From assembly GCA_910579275.1 (NCBI GenBank), contig CAJTTO010000040.1, positions 1-40,521 of the forward strand: a DNA stretch of 40,521 bases. Reading direction: 5' to 3'. Positions within the stretch are counted from its first letter, which is position 1; every line of letters begins with the position of its first letter. Made by a program: the position numbers and the translations under genes. Below the pieces are notes generated by a model. The model was not told the DNA's origin and did not search any database. It saw only the letters and a list, made by a program, of their open reading frames with translations. Positions 16,275 through 24,243 of this stretch are shown here, piece by piece. Source of the stretch: an uncultured Lachnospiraceae bacterium (lineage in GTDB: Bacteria > Bacillota > Clostridia > Lachnospirales > Lachnospiraceae).

Positions 16275-17318
16275 ATGAATTTAGAAGAATATAAAGGCGT
16301 GTTTGTCTTCGCACAGCAGGTAGATAACAAGGTAAGCGGCATCGCGCTTGAGCTGATTGGCGAAGGTAAGAGACTTGCAGAAAAATTAGAAACAGAGGTA
16401 ACTGCAGTATTGGTCGGAAGCGACGTTAAAGGACTGGCAGATGAGCTTGCAGCTTACGGCGCAGACAAGGTTATCGTAGTGGATGATCCGGAGTTAAAGG
16501 AATATAGAACAGAGCCATATGCGCATGCCCTGTCATCTGTGATTAATCAGTACAAGCCTGAAATTCTGCTTGTGGGTGCGACAGCAATCGGCCGTGACCT
16601 TGGACCAAGAGTTTCGGCTAGAGTACATACAGGACTTACAGCTGACTGTACTTTGCTTGAGATTGGTGATTTTCCGATTAACCCAATACCGGGCAAGGAG
16701 CAGAAGCACAACCAGCTGCTCATGACACGTCCCGCATTTGGCGGAAATACAATTGCGACAATCGCATGTCCTGATTTTCGTCCGCAGATGGCTACAGTAC
16801 GTCCCGGCGTTATGCAGAAGCTTGAGAAGAAAGAGGGCGCAAAGGCTGTTGTTGAGGAGTTCAATCCTGGCTTTGAACCTGACAACAAGTATGTAGAAAT
16901 TGTTAACGTTGTTAAGAACCTGACGGATACGGTTGATATTATGGACGCTAAGATTCTTGTATCTGGCGGACGTGGTGTAGGAAGCCCGGAGAACTTTAAG
17001 CTTCTTGATGACCTTGCAGAGGCAATTGGCGGTACGGTAAGCTGCTCGCGTGCAGTAGTGGATGCAGGCTGGAAGAACAAGGATTTACAGGTTGGACAGA
17101 CAGGTAAGACAGTTCGTCCGAATGTATATTTTGCTATTGGTATCTCTGGTGCGATTCAGCATCTGGCAGGTATGGAGGAATCTGACATCATCATTGCAAT
17201 CAACAAGGATGAGACAGCTCCGATTTTCGATGTGGCGGACTATGGTATTGTCGGTGATTTAAATAAAATTGTACCGGCACTAACAGAGCAGATTAAGGCG
17301 GCGGTTGCAAGCAAATAA
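16275..17318 (+). CDS. etfA: Electron transfer flavoprotein, alpha subunit
   Basis: A 347-residue EtfA. The N-terminal domain (about 1-200) resembles EtfB. The C-terminal FAD-binding domain shows VSGGRGVGSPENF, then GQTGKTVRPNVYFAIG, SGAIQHLAGME and INKDETAPIFDVADYGIVGDL. Its FAD is the shuttle between the bifurcating site and Bcd. No ferredoxin domain is fused to the N-terminus. It begins 48 nt after etfB with GGAGG upstream, and a terminator follows, so it closes the operon. Confidence 0.95.
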   Translation: MNLEEYKGVFVFAQQVDNKVSGIALELIGEGKRLAEKLETEVTAVLVGSDVKGLADELAAYGADKVIVVDDPELKEYRTEPYAHALSSVINQYKPEILLVGATAIGRDLGPRVSARVHTGLTADCTLLEIGDFPINPIPGKEQKHNQLLMTRPAFGGNTIATIACPDFRPQMATVRPGVMQKLEKKEGAKAVVEEFNPGFEPDNKYVEIVNVVKNLTDTVDIMDAKILVSGGRGVGSPENFKLLDDLAEAIGGTVSCSRAVVDAGWKNKDLQVGQTGKTVRPNVYFAIGISGAIQHLAGMEESDIIIAINKDETAPIFDVADYGIVGDLNKIVPALTEQIKAAVASK

Positions 17319-17345
17319 TCTGTGCTAAAATTTCTGCCGCTATTC

Positions 17346-17387
17346 ACAAAAACCTCAAAGGATTTGTTCTTTGGGGTTTTTTTTTGT
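17346..17387 (+). terminator. Terminator of the butyrate operon
   Basis: AAAACCTCAAAG pairs with CTTTGGGGTTTT with one T-G wobble and an 8-nt loop, then a run of nine T. Confidence 0.9.
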
Positions 17388-17455
17388 CGAAAGATAGGGT
17401 ATAATCAAGATGTGACAAAAATTCATAAAACACATAAGAGATAAGGAGAAAAGGA

Positions 17456-17998
17456 ATGGCATTAACGGAATTAAACACGTACACGATAAACGATATATAT
17501 AATCTCCCTGATGGTCAGCGGGCTGAGTTGATTAACGGAAAAGTATATTATATGGCACCCGCGACGAGAAACCATCAGAGAATCGTCGGCGAGCTTTTTG
17601 CGACAATCCGCGAGCATATCCGGAGAAACAACTTCAAGGGAGAAGTAGATATCACCCCGTTTGGTGTATTTATAGATGCAGATGACAAGAGCTATGTCGA
17701 GCCGGATATCTGTATTATCTGTGACGAGAATAAGCTTGATGACAGGGGATGCAACGGTGCGCCGGACTGGATTATAGAGGTGGTTTCGCCTGCGAGCAGA
17801 AGAATCGACTATACGACGAAGCTTTTTAAGTACCGTTCTGCCGGTGTGCGCGAGTATTGGATTGTCGATGCAGAGAAGACAAGGGTGATGGTTTACAATT
17901 TCCATCAGGATGATATGAACGAGTACAGTTTTACAGAGGATATTCCGGCAGGGATATATACTGACCTTACAATTCGCATGTCAAATCTGGAATTGTAA
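17456..17998 (+). CDS. Uma2-family PD-(D/E)XK nuclease-like protein
   Basis: A 180-residue protein of the Uma2/DUF820 family. The nuclease-like core is visible as YVEPDICIICD, PDWIIEVVSPASRR and YTTKLFKYRSAGVREYWIVD, supplying the Asp, Glu and Lys-containing segments of the PD-(D/E)XK fold. The family is abundant in cyanobacteria, often in mobile contexts, and its targets are not established. AAGGAG lies before ATG 17456, and a TATAAT (17400-17405) could be its -10. It stands alone between the etfA terminator and a repeat block, so it is probably monocistronic and not functionally linked to either operon. Confidence 0.8.
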   Translation: MALTELNTYTINDIYNLPDGQRAELINGKVYYMAPATRNHQRIVGELFATIREHIRRNNFKGEVDITPFGVFIDADDKSYVEPDICIICDENKLDDRGCNGAPDWIIEVVSPASRRIDYTTKLFKYRSAGVREYWIVDAEKTRVMVYNFHQDDMNEYSFTEDIPAGIYTDLTIRMSNLEL

Positions 17999-18035
17999 AA
18001 AATGCGGCAGTTTTGCTTTCGGCTTATCTGCGGTT

Positions 18036-18316
18036 TGAATTATAACAGTTCAGTCTTCGGCGTCCTGATACAAGCATCAAGCCATGCAAAACCATGTGCC
18101 GTGGCTTGATAATCTCTACCGCTACGTTATTCCACGGACTTTGCAGCCAATGCAAGGTACAAGAGCGACTGTTGTTACTGTTCAGACGTCCACCAAAGTA
18201 GTGGGAATCATGCGCCAAAATGCTTGCCCTTTAGCATTTTGTGTGCAAAATCTGTTATAATTCACACCTCAATCGCTTGTATGCCGATAAAAACTGGCGT
18301 GGGTGTGAATTGTAAC
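18036..18316. repeat. Nested palindromic repeats including a diverged type-B MITE-like copy
   Basis: Positions 18043-18180, read on the reverse strand, align with the element at 35576-35712, sharing GCAAAGTCCGTG, GGTTTTGCATGGCTTGATGC and the terminal CTGAACTGTTA. A perfect 13-bp inverted pair brackets a wider unit: TGAATTATAACAG (18036-18048) and CTGTTATAATTCA (18252-18264). A further pair follows at once, GTTATAATTCACACC (18254-18268) with GGTGTGAATTGTAAC (18302-18316), 14 of 15 matching. There is no coding capacity. The stretch 17999-18656 holds only these repeats and the polyamine leader. Confidence 0.7.
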
Positions 18317-18355
18317 CGACTGTTACCCTGAGTTGTTCCGCAGGAAAGAAAATAC

Positions 18356-18384
18356 TTGCAAAGACAGCGTTTTTCGAGTATAAT
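18356..18384 (+). promoter_or_regulatory. Distal promoter of the polyamine operon
   Basis: TTGCAA (18356-18361), a 17-nt spacer and a consensus TATAAT (18379-18384). Transcripts from here would carry a leader of about 265 nt before speD. Confidence 0.7.
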
Positions 18385-18422
18385 GTTTCTTGCTGGAAGC
18401 CTTTTATGGTTTTTCTACAGTT

Positions 18423-18520
18423 CCTTAACAGATTAAGGCGATTGGAGCCTTATTGATTGGATTTCATATCCGTAACAACCACTTGTGAAAATCAATAAGA
18501 GTAGTAAAAGTAAACTTTTT
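18423..18520 (+). promoter_or_regulatory. Leader with mutually exclusive helices upstream of speD
   Basis: Helix 1 is CCTTAA (18423-18428) with TTAAGG (18433-18438). Helix 2 is TAAGGC (18434-18439) with GCCTTA (18447-18452). Helix 3 is CTTATTGATT (18449-18458) with AATCAATAAG (18490-18499). Helices 1 and 2, and 2 and 3, share bases, so they form a competing chain. A weak AAAAG/CTTTT stem with a T-run follows (about 18507-18520). This is the arrangement of an attenuator or riboswitch; I do not recognise a known class. Confidence 0.5.
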
Positions 18521-18527
18521 TGCTATA

Positions 18528-18555
18528 TAGACTCTGGTCACCTTTGCTATATAAT
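18528..18555 (+). promoter_or_regulatory. Possible proximal promoter of the polyamine operon
   Basis: TAGACT (18528-18533), a 16-nt spacer and a consensus TATAAT (18550-18555). The sequence TTTGCTATATA occurs twice here (18519-18529 and 18543-18553), the second copy overlapping the -10. Confidence 0.55.
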
Positions 18556-18597
18556 ATGTACACTTGATATGTGTAACTATTGCGTGATGAATTATTG

Positions 18598-18636
18598 TGA
18601 GTGGAAATCGGAAATGGTTTCCACTCATTTTCTTTG
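18598..18636 (+). promoter_or_regulatory. Hairpin just before speD
   Basis: TGAGTGGAAA (18598-18607) pairs perfectly with TTTCCACTCA (18618-18627), then TTTTCTTTG. It looks like a weak terminator or attenuator and ends 13 nt before the GAGAGGTG ribosome binding site. Confidence 0.6.
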
Positions 18637-18656
18637 ATTGAGAGGTGCATTGAGCA

Positions 18657-19478
18657 ATGGAAACAAAATTAAAATTATATGGATTTAATAATCTGACGAA
18701 ATCTCTGAGTTTTAACATCTATGACGTCTGTTATGCCAAAAGTGCGCGTGAGCAGAAAGATTATATTGCCTATATTGATGAGCAGTATAATTCTGAACGG
18801 CTTACCAAAATTTTGTTTCATGTAACAGAGATGATAGGCGCCCATGTGCTGAATGTATCCAGACAGGATTATGAGCCGCAGGGAGCAAGTGTCACGTTTC
18901 TCATCGCAGAGCCGAACATGATACCGGCGGGACAGAAAAGTGCGGCGAGTGCGGCGCTTGTCTACGAGGACACGCTTGCGCTGAACAACCATAATGATGA
19001 AATAGTGGGGCATCTTGACAAGAGCCATATTACAGTGCATACATATCCGGAGTATCATCCGGAGACAAACATTGCCACATTTCGGGTCGATATCGATGTG
19101 GCGACATGCGGAGAGATTACGCCGCTGAGTACGCTGGATTATCTTATAGGAAGTTTTGATTCCGATATTATCACAATGGATTACAGGGTGCGTGGATTTA
19201 CAAGGAATGTTGAGGGAAAAAAGCTTTTTATGGATCACAGGATTACCTCGATACAGGATTACGTTGACCAGTCAATTCTGCAAAAATATGATGCGATTGA
19301 TATTAATATGTATCAGGCAAATATTTTCCACACCAAAATGCTGATAAAGGAAATGGACTTGCAAAATTACCTGTTTAATTCGGACATCTATGAGATAACA
19401 CCAAAAACGCGGCTGCAAATCAGCAATAGTCTGCGGCAGGAAATGATAGAAATTTTTAGCGGAACCAATATTTATTAA
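18657..19478 (+). CDS. speD: S-adenosylmethionine decarboxylase proenzyme
   Basis: A 273-residue class 1A AdoMet decarboxylase of the Escherichia coli type, nearly colinear with it (KLKLYGFNNLTKSLSF near the start, ARQDYEPQGASVT-like at about 68-80). The proenzyme cleaves itself before Ser123 in HLDKSH to form the pyruvoyl cofactor. It makes decarboxylated AdoMet, the aminopropyl donor for SpeE. STCG-like ATCGEITPL supplies the catalytic Cys region. GAGAGGTG lies upstream of ATG 18657. It is the first gene of the polyamine operon, behind a long structured leader. Confidence 0.95.
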   Translation: METKLKLYGFNNLTKSLSFNIYDVCYAKSAREQKDYIAYIDEQYNSERLTKILFHVTEMIGAHVLNVSRQDYEPQGASVTFLIAEPNMIPAGQKSAASAALVYEDTLALNNHNDEIVGHLDKSHITVHTYPEYHPETNIATFRVDIDVATCGEITPLSTLDYLIGSFDSDIITMDYRVRGFTRNVEGKKLFMDHRITSIQDYVDQSILQKYDAIDINMYQANIFHTKMLIKEMDLQNYLFNSDIYEITPKTRLQISNSLRQEMIEIFSGTNIY

Positions 19479-19502
19479 CAAGGTACAGAAAGGGGAATGA
19501 GG

Positions 19503-20948
19503 ATGCGCGACCAGTCAAGGGCTCCCATATTGGAGGCATTGGAGGAAATGAAACGAAACAGGCTTGTTCCTTTTGACGTGCCTGGACATAAGCACGGAAA
19601 GGGAAACCCTGACCTGACATGCTTTCTGGGAGAACAGTGTCTGGCTGTGGATGTCAATTCCATGAAAATGCTGGACAACCTGTGTCATCCGGTGTCCGTA
19701 ATCAAAGAGGCGGAGGAGCTTGCCGCGGAGGCATTCGGGGCGGCAAATGCATATTTTATGGTAGGCGGCACAACGTCTGCCGTACAGAGTATGGTACTGT
19801 CTGTGTGCAAACGCGGGGATAAGATAATTCTTCCGCGAAACGTGCACAGGAGTGTCATCAATATCATGATACTCTGCGGGGCAGTACCCGTGTACGTCAA
19901 TCCGGACATGGAACATCGGCTGGGGATTGCGTTAGGCATGAAGCTGAGCGAAGTGGAAAAGGCTGTTGCGGAGAATCCGGATGCAAAGGCGATTTTGGTC
20001 AATAATCCGACGTACTACGGTATCTGTTCCAACCTAAAAGGAATTACAGAGCTTGCACATGCGCACGGGATGAAAATGCTGGTGGACGAGGCACATGGAA
20101 CTCATTTTTATTTTGATAAGCAGCTGCCGGTAACTGCCATGCAGGCAGGAGCGGATATGGCGGCAGTCAGCATGCATAAGTCAGGAGGTTCCCTGACGCA
20201 GTCCTCCTTTCTGCTGATAGGCCCAAACATGAACGAAGGATATGTCAGGCAGATTATTAATATATCGCAGACGACAAGCGGCTCCTATCTGTTGATGTCG
20301 AGCCTTGACATATCAAGAAGGAATCTGGCTTTACATGGTCAGGAGATTTTTGACAAAGTGCGGGAAATGGTGGAGTATGCACGTGGGGAAATCAATCAGA
20401 TTGGCGATTACTATGCATATTCAAAGGAGCTTGTAAATGGGGATTCTGTCTATGACTTTGACGTCACAAAGCTTTCCATCAATACGTTTCCGGTGGGACT
20501 TGCCGGAATAGAGGTCTATGACCTGCTCCGCGATGAGTATGATATTCAGACTGAATTTGGAGATTTGGGAAATGTGCTTGCCTACGTGTCCGTCGGGGAC
20601 AGGCCACGTGATATTGAGCGTCTTGTGAGTGCACTTGCAGAAATCCGACGTTTGTACAAAAGAGACAGAAGTAATCTGATGACTGCGGAGTATATTAATC
20701 CGAGCGTGATTTTTTCGCCGCAGGATGCCTTTTATAGTGACAAGCAGTCGCTGCCGCTTAAGGAGTGTGAAAATAGGGTGTGTGCGGAATTTGTTATGTG
20801 TTATCCGCCCGGAATTCCGATTCTTGCGCCGGGAGAGCTTATCACAAGGGATATTCTGGATTATATCATGTACGCGAAAGAAAAGGGCTGCTCGATGACA
20901 GGGCCTGAGGACATGGAAATCACAAGACTGAATGTCATGAAAACATAA
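19503..20948 (+). CDS. speA: Arginine decarboxylase, PLP fold I type
   Basis: A 481-residue Orn/Lys/Arg decarboxylase of the Gram-positive SpeA/SpeA-like type. Visible features are DVPGHKHGKG near the N-terminus, the PLP-stacking DEAHGTH and the PLP Lys226 in SMHKSGGSLTQSS, followed by the C-terminal domain (PPGIPILAPGE). Sequence alone does not separate arginine from lysine or ornithine. An agmatinase gene two positions downstream favours arginine, giving agmatine. ATG 19503 is preferred to ATG 19497 because AAGGGG (19490-19495) would be too close to the latter. It starts 24 nt after speD. Confidence 0.87.
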   Translation: MRDQSRAPILEALEEMKRNRLVPFDVPGHKHGKGNPDLTCFLGEQCLAVDVNSMKMLDNLCHPVSVIKEAEELAAEAFGAANAYFMVGGTTSAVQSMVLSVCKRGDKIILPRNVHRSVINIMILCGAVPVYVNPDMEHRLGIALGMKLSEVEKAVAENPDAKAILVNNPTYYGICSNLKGITELAHAHGMKMLVDEAHGTHFYFDKQLPVTAMQAGADMAAVSMHKSGGSLTQSSFLLIGPNMNEGYVRQIINISQTTSGSYLLMSSLDISRRNLALHGQEIFDKVREMVEYARGEINQIGDYYAYSKELVNGDSVYDFDVTKLSINTFPVGLAGIEVYDLLRDEYDIQTEFGDLGNVLAYVSVGDRPRDIERLVSALAEIRRLYKRDRSNLMTAEYINPSVIFSPQDAFYSDKQSLPLKECENRVCAEFVMCYPPGIPILAPGELITRDILDYIMYAKEKGCSMTGPEDMEITRLNVMKT

Positions 20949-21042
20949 TGCGAAAAAAGAGCATTTTACCATCTTGATTGGAGTGCCGCCAAGGCGTGCG
21001 AAAAGGAGTTCGTGTCCGCCAAGGGCGGAGTGGAGGATTCAT

Positions 21043-21894
21043 ATGGAGTTATGGTTCACAGAGAAACACACGGAAAACGTGAAATTTTCCATACAGGTAG
21101 ACAGGCAGCTCTACTCGTCACAGTCTGAGTTTCAGAGAATTGACATCTTTGCGTCGAAGGAATTTGGCAGATTCCTGACACTGGACGGATATATGATGCT
21201 GACGGAAAAAGATGAATTTATTTATCATGAGATGATAGTGCATGTACCCATGTCGGTACATCCTTGTGTGAGGAAAGTACTTGTAATCGGCGGCGGGGAT
21301 GGCGGCACAGTGCGTGAGCTGGTGCGGTATGGCACCATAGCGCATATTGATTTGGTCGAGATTGACGAGGAGGTTGTTACCGCCTGCCGAAAGTTTTTGA
21401 GACAGACAGCCTGCGGATTCGATGATGACAGGGTTCATGTTTATTATGAGGACGGCTTAAAATTTGTCCGGAAGTATGACAATGAATATGACCTGATTCT
21501 TGTGGATTCCACAGATCCTTTTGGGCCGGGGGAGGGGCTGTTCACGAAAGAGTTTTATGGGAACTGTTACAAGGCATTAAAAGAGGATGGAATTATGGTC
21601 AATCAGCATGAAAGTCCTTTTTATCCCAATGATGCGATGGCAATGCAGAGGGCGCACAAGAGAATTGTCGAATCGTTTCCCATTAGCAAAGTTTATCAGG
21701 CACATATTCCGACGTATCCGTCAGGGCACTGGCTTTTTGGGTTTGCCTCAAAGAAATATCATCCGATTAATGACCAGAAAATCGAATGGTGGAAAGCGCA
21801 GGGAATTAAGACGAAATATTATAACGAACAACTACATAAGGGTGCATTTGCACTGCCGAATTATGTGGAGGAAATGCTTGAAAAGCAGGAGTGA
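21043..21894 (+). CDS. speE: Spermidine synthase (aminopropyltransferase)
   Basis: A 283-residue aminopropyltransferase that moves an aminopropyl group from decarboxylated AdoMet to an amine. An N-terminal beta hairpin (about 1-60) precedes the Rossmann domain with VIGGGDGGTVREL, the Asp/Glu of LVEIDEEV and the catalytic-Asp loop VDSTDPFGPGEGLFTKEFY. Start ATG 21043 (MELWFTEKH) follows TGGAGGATT; the open frame upstream reads a GC-rich spacer. The acceptor is putrescine by default. Because speB follows directly, agmatine (giving aminopropylagmatine) is an alternative acceptor. Confidence 0.92.
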   Translation: MELWFTEKHTENVKFSIQVDRQLYSSQSEFQRIDIFASKEFGRFLTLDGYMMLTEKDEFIYHEMIVHVPMSVHPCVRKVLVIGGGDGGTVRELVRYGTIAHIDLVEIDEEVVTACRKFLRQTACGFDDDRVHVYYEDGLKFVRKYDNEYDLILVDSTDPFGPGEGLFTKEFYGNCYKALKEDGIMVNQHESPFYPNDAMAMQRAHKRIVESFPISKVYQAHIPTYPSGHWLFGFASKKYHPINDQKIEWWKAQGIKTKYYNEQLHKGAFALPNYVEEMLEKQE

Positions 21895-21897
21895 GTA

Positions 21898-21924
21898 GAT
21901 TGAAAAATCAGAGATTTTTCAATC
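21898..21924 (+). other. Perfect hairpin between speE and speB
   Basis: GATTGAAAAATC (21898-21909), loop AGA, then the exact complement GATTTTTCAATC (21913-21924). There is no T-tail. It begins 4 nt after the speE stop and could tune the speE/speB ratio. Confidence 0.6.
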
Positions 21925-21980
21925 GGCAAATTTGTGCTGACGCCCAAATTCGCGAGCTGTCGGCAGCATGGGGGATTTTT

Positions 21981-22829
21981 ATGGAAAGAAACATAGAAAC
22001 ATTTCTCGGATGTGACAAGACATTTGAGGAGGCTGGAATTGTAATTTTTGGCGCGCCGTTTGACTCGACGACATCGTATCGGCCGGGCACGCGCTTTGCG
22101 AGCAGGACGATGCGGGCAGAATCATATGGACTGGAAACATACAGTCCTTATCAGGATTTGGATTTGGAAGATGCCGCAGTGTTTGACGGGGGAGACTTGG
22201 AGCTGTGTTTTGGTGATGCGGATAAGGCGCTGGGAGATATCACGGAGTTCACGGCAAAGATACTTGATGCTGGCAAAATCCCGCTGATGATAGGGGGAGA
22301 ACATCTTGTTACACTGGGTGCTGTGCGGGCAGTGGCAGCAAAGCATCCGGATTTGCACATTATTCATTTTGATGCGCATGCGGATTTGCGGGATGAGTAC
22401 CTTGGCGCAAAATTATCACACGCTACTGTCCTTCGCAGAGTGTGGGACATCGTAGGTGACGGAAAAATCTATCAGTTTGGAATCCGCAGCGGTGAGCGGG
22501 CAGAGTTTGTCTGGGGAAAAGGACATGTTAAGACACGTAAGTTTGACTTTGAGGGATTGGAGCAGGTAATCAAAAGTCTGAAAGGAAAACCAGTATACTT
22601 TACACTGGATTTGGATGTACTTGATCCTTCCTGCTTTCCGGGAACGGGAACGCCGGAGGCGGGCGGCGTGACTTTTTTGCAGCTGCTGGATGCAGTGCTG
22701 AAAGTCGGTGCACTTGATATCGTGGGATGCGATATCAATGAGCTTTCACCTCCGCTGGATGCAAGCGGTGCGTCTACCGCAGTTGCTTTGAAAGTGCTCC
22801 GGGAGCTGCTTTTGAAGCTGGCATTCTGA
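21981..22829 (+). CDS. speB: Agmatinase (agmatine ureohydrolase family)
   Basis: A 282-residue binuclear manganese ureohydrolase. The metal ligands are seen in GGEH (His), FDAHAD (Asp, His, Asp) and LDLDVLDPS (two Asp), with the GTGTPEAGG substrate loop. It should split agmatine to putrescine and urea, or aminopropylagmatine to spermidine and urea. Start ATG 21981 follows GGGGGA. An upstream in-frame extension runs through the speE-speB hairpin and is unlikely to be translated. It lies in the polyamine operon after speE. Confidence 0.9.
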   Translation: MERNIETFLGCDKTFEEAGIVIFGAPFDSTTSYRPGTRFASRTMRAESYGLETYSPYQDLDLEDAAVFDGGDLELCFGDADKALGDITEFTAKILDAGKIPLMIGGEHLVTLGAVRAVAAKHPDLHIIHFDAHADLRDEYLGAKLSHATVLRRVWDIVGDGKIYQFGIRSGERAEFVWGKGHVKTRKFDFEGLEQVIKSLKGKPVYFTLDLDVLDPSCFPGTGTPEAGGVTFLQLLDAVLKVGALDIVGCDINELSPPLDASGASTAVALKVLRELLLKLAF

Positions 22830-22969
22830 CAGCCTGACAACGCGGCGGATTACGTGTCCGGATTTGAGGTATAAATTACGCAAACGGTAAATAGCAGGGA
22901 GAAGTAAACCTTCCATGGTTTGACGCTGTACCGGTTTTACAAAGATAGAAAATGATGAGGAGAGATAAG

Positions 22970-24229
22970 ATGGGAAGAGCATTGATTATCGGCTGTGGTG
23001 GTGTGGCTGGTGTGGCAATACACAAGTGCTGCCAGAACAGCGCAGTATTTGAAGAAATTATGATAGCAAGCCGTACAAAAGCAAAGTGTGATGCGTTAAA
23101 AGAGAAGCTGGACGGAAAGACAGATACGAAAATTACGACGGCACAGGTGAATGCGGACAACAAAGACGAAGTGGTGGCTCTGATAAAGAGCTATCAGCCG
23201 GATCTTGTTATGAATATTGCACTCCCGTATCAGGATTTGACGATTATGGAGGCATGCCTTGCATGTAAAGTAAACTATATGGATACCGCGAACTACGAAC
23301 CTGAAAATATTGACGATCCTGCGTGGCGCGCGGTTTACGAAAAACGCTGTCAGAAGGAAGGATTTTCGGCATATTTTGACTATTCATGGCAGTGGGCATA
23401 TCGGAAGAAGTTTGAGGAGGCCGGCATCACGGCGCTGCTTGGCTCTGGTTTTGATCCGGGTGTGACACAGGCATACTGTGCATATGCGCTCAAGCACGAG
23501 TTTGATACGATAGAGAGCATTGACATCCTCGATTGCAATGGCGGTGACCACGGATATGCATTTGCAACGAACTTCAATCCGGAGATTAACCTGCGGGAAG
23601 TATCTGCGCCCGGAAGCTATTGGGAAAACGGGCATTGGGTTGAGGTTCCGGCAATGAGTATTAAGAGAGCATATCATTTTGATCAGGTGGGTGAGAAAGA
23701 CATGTATTTGCTGCACCATGAGGAGATTGAGTCGCTTGCAAAGAATATACCCGGAGTGAAACGGATTCGATTTTTTATGACGTTTGGACAAAGTTATCTG
23801 GATCATATGAGATGTCTGGAAGATGTGGGTATGTTGTCCACGACGCCAGTCAATTATGAGGGAAAAGAAATTGTGCCGATTCAGTTTTTGAAGGCGCTGC
23901 TGCCGGATCCGGCAGGCTTGGGACCGCGCACAACAGGTAAGACGAACATTGGATGTATTTTTACAGGAAAAAAAGACGGCAAGGATAAGACATACTATCT
24001 ATATAATGTCTGTGACCATCAGGAGTGTTACAAGGAAGTTGGGTCACAGGCGATTTCCTACACGACAGGCGTTCCGGCAATGGTTGGCGCAATGATGCTT
24101 CTGACTGGAAAATGGAACAAGGCGGGTGTTTTTACAGTAGAGGAATTTGATCCGGATCCCTATATGGAAGCCCTGAATAAATGGGGACTTCCGTGGCAGG
24201 AAAGTCATCATCCGGTTCTTGTGGATTAA
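22970..24229 (+). CDS. Carboxy(nor)spermidine dehydrogenase (saccharopine dehydrogenase family)
   Basis: A 419-residue NADPH-dependent dehydrogenase (CASDH, Lys1-like). The N-terminal Rossmann motif GCGGVAGVAIHKC is followed by the substrate domain with GSGFDPGVTQAY and NGGDHGYAFATNFNPEINLREV. The enzyme condenses aspartate beta-semialdehyde with putrescine (or diaminopropane) by reductive amination to carboxyspermidine (or carboxynorspermidine). Assignment over true saccharopine dehydrogenase rests on the directly following nspC. ATG 22970 has GAGGAGAG upstream. A 140-nt gap with an AAACC/GGTTT stem separates it from speB, but no terminator or clear promoter does. Confidence 0.9.
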   Translation: MGRALIIGCGGVAGVAIHKCCQNSAVFEEIMIASRTKAKCDALKEKLDGKTDTKITTAQVNADNKDEVVALIKSYQPDLVMNIALPYQDLTIMEACLACKVNYMDTANYEPENIDDPAWRAVYEKRCQKEGFSAYFDYSWQWAYRKKFEEAGITALLGSGFDPGVTQAYCAYALKHEFDTIESIDILDCNGGDHGYAFATNFNPEINLREVSAPGSYWENGHWVEVPAMSIKRAYHFDQVGEKDMYLLHHEEIESLAKNIPGVKRIRFFMTFGQSYLDHMRCLEDVGMLSTTPVNYEGKEIVPIQFLKALLPDPAGLGPRTTGKTNIGCIFTGKKDGKDKTYYLYNVCDHQECYKEVGSQAISYTTGVPAMVGAMMLLTGKWNKAGVFTVEEFDPDPYMEALNKWGLPWQESHHPVLVD

Positions 24230-24243
24230 AGGGGGATGAAGGA

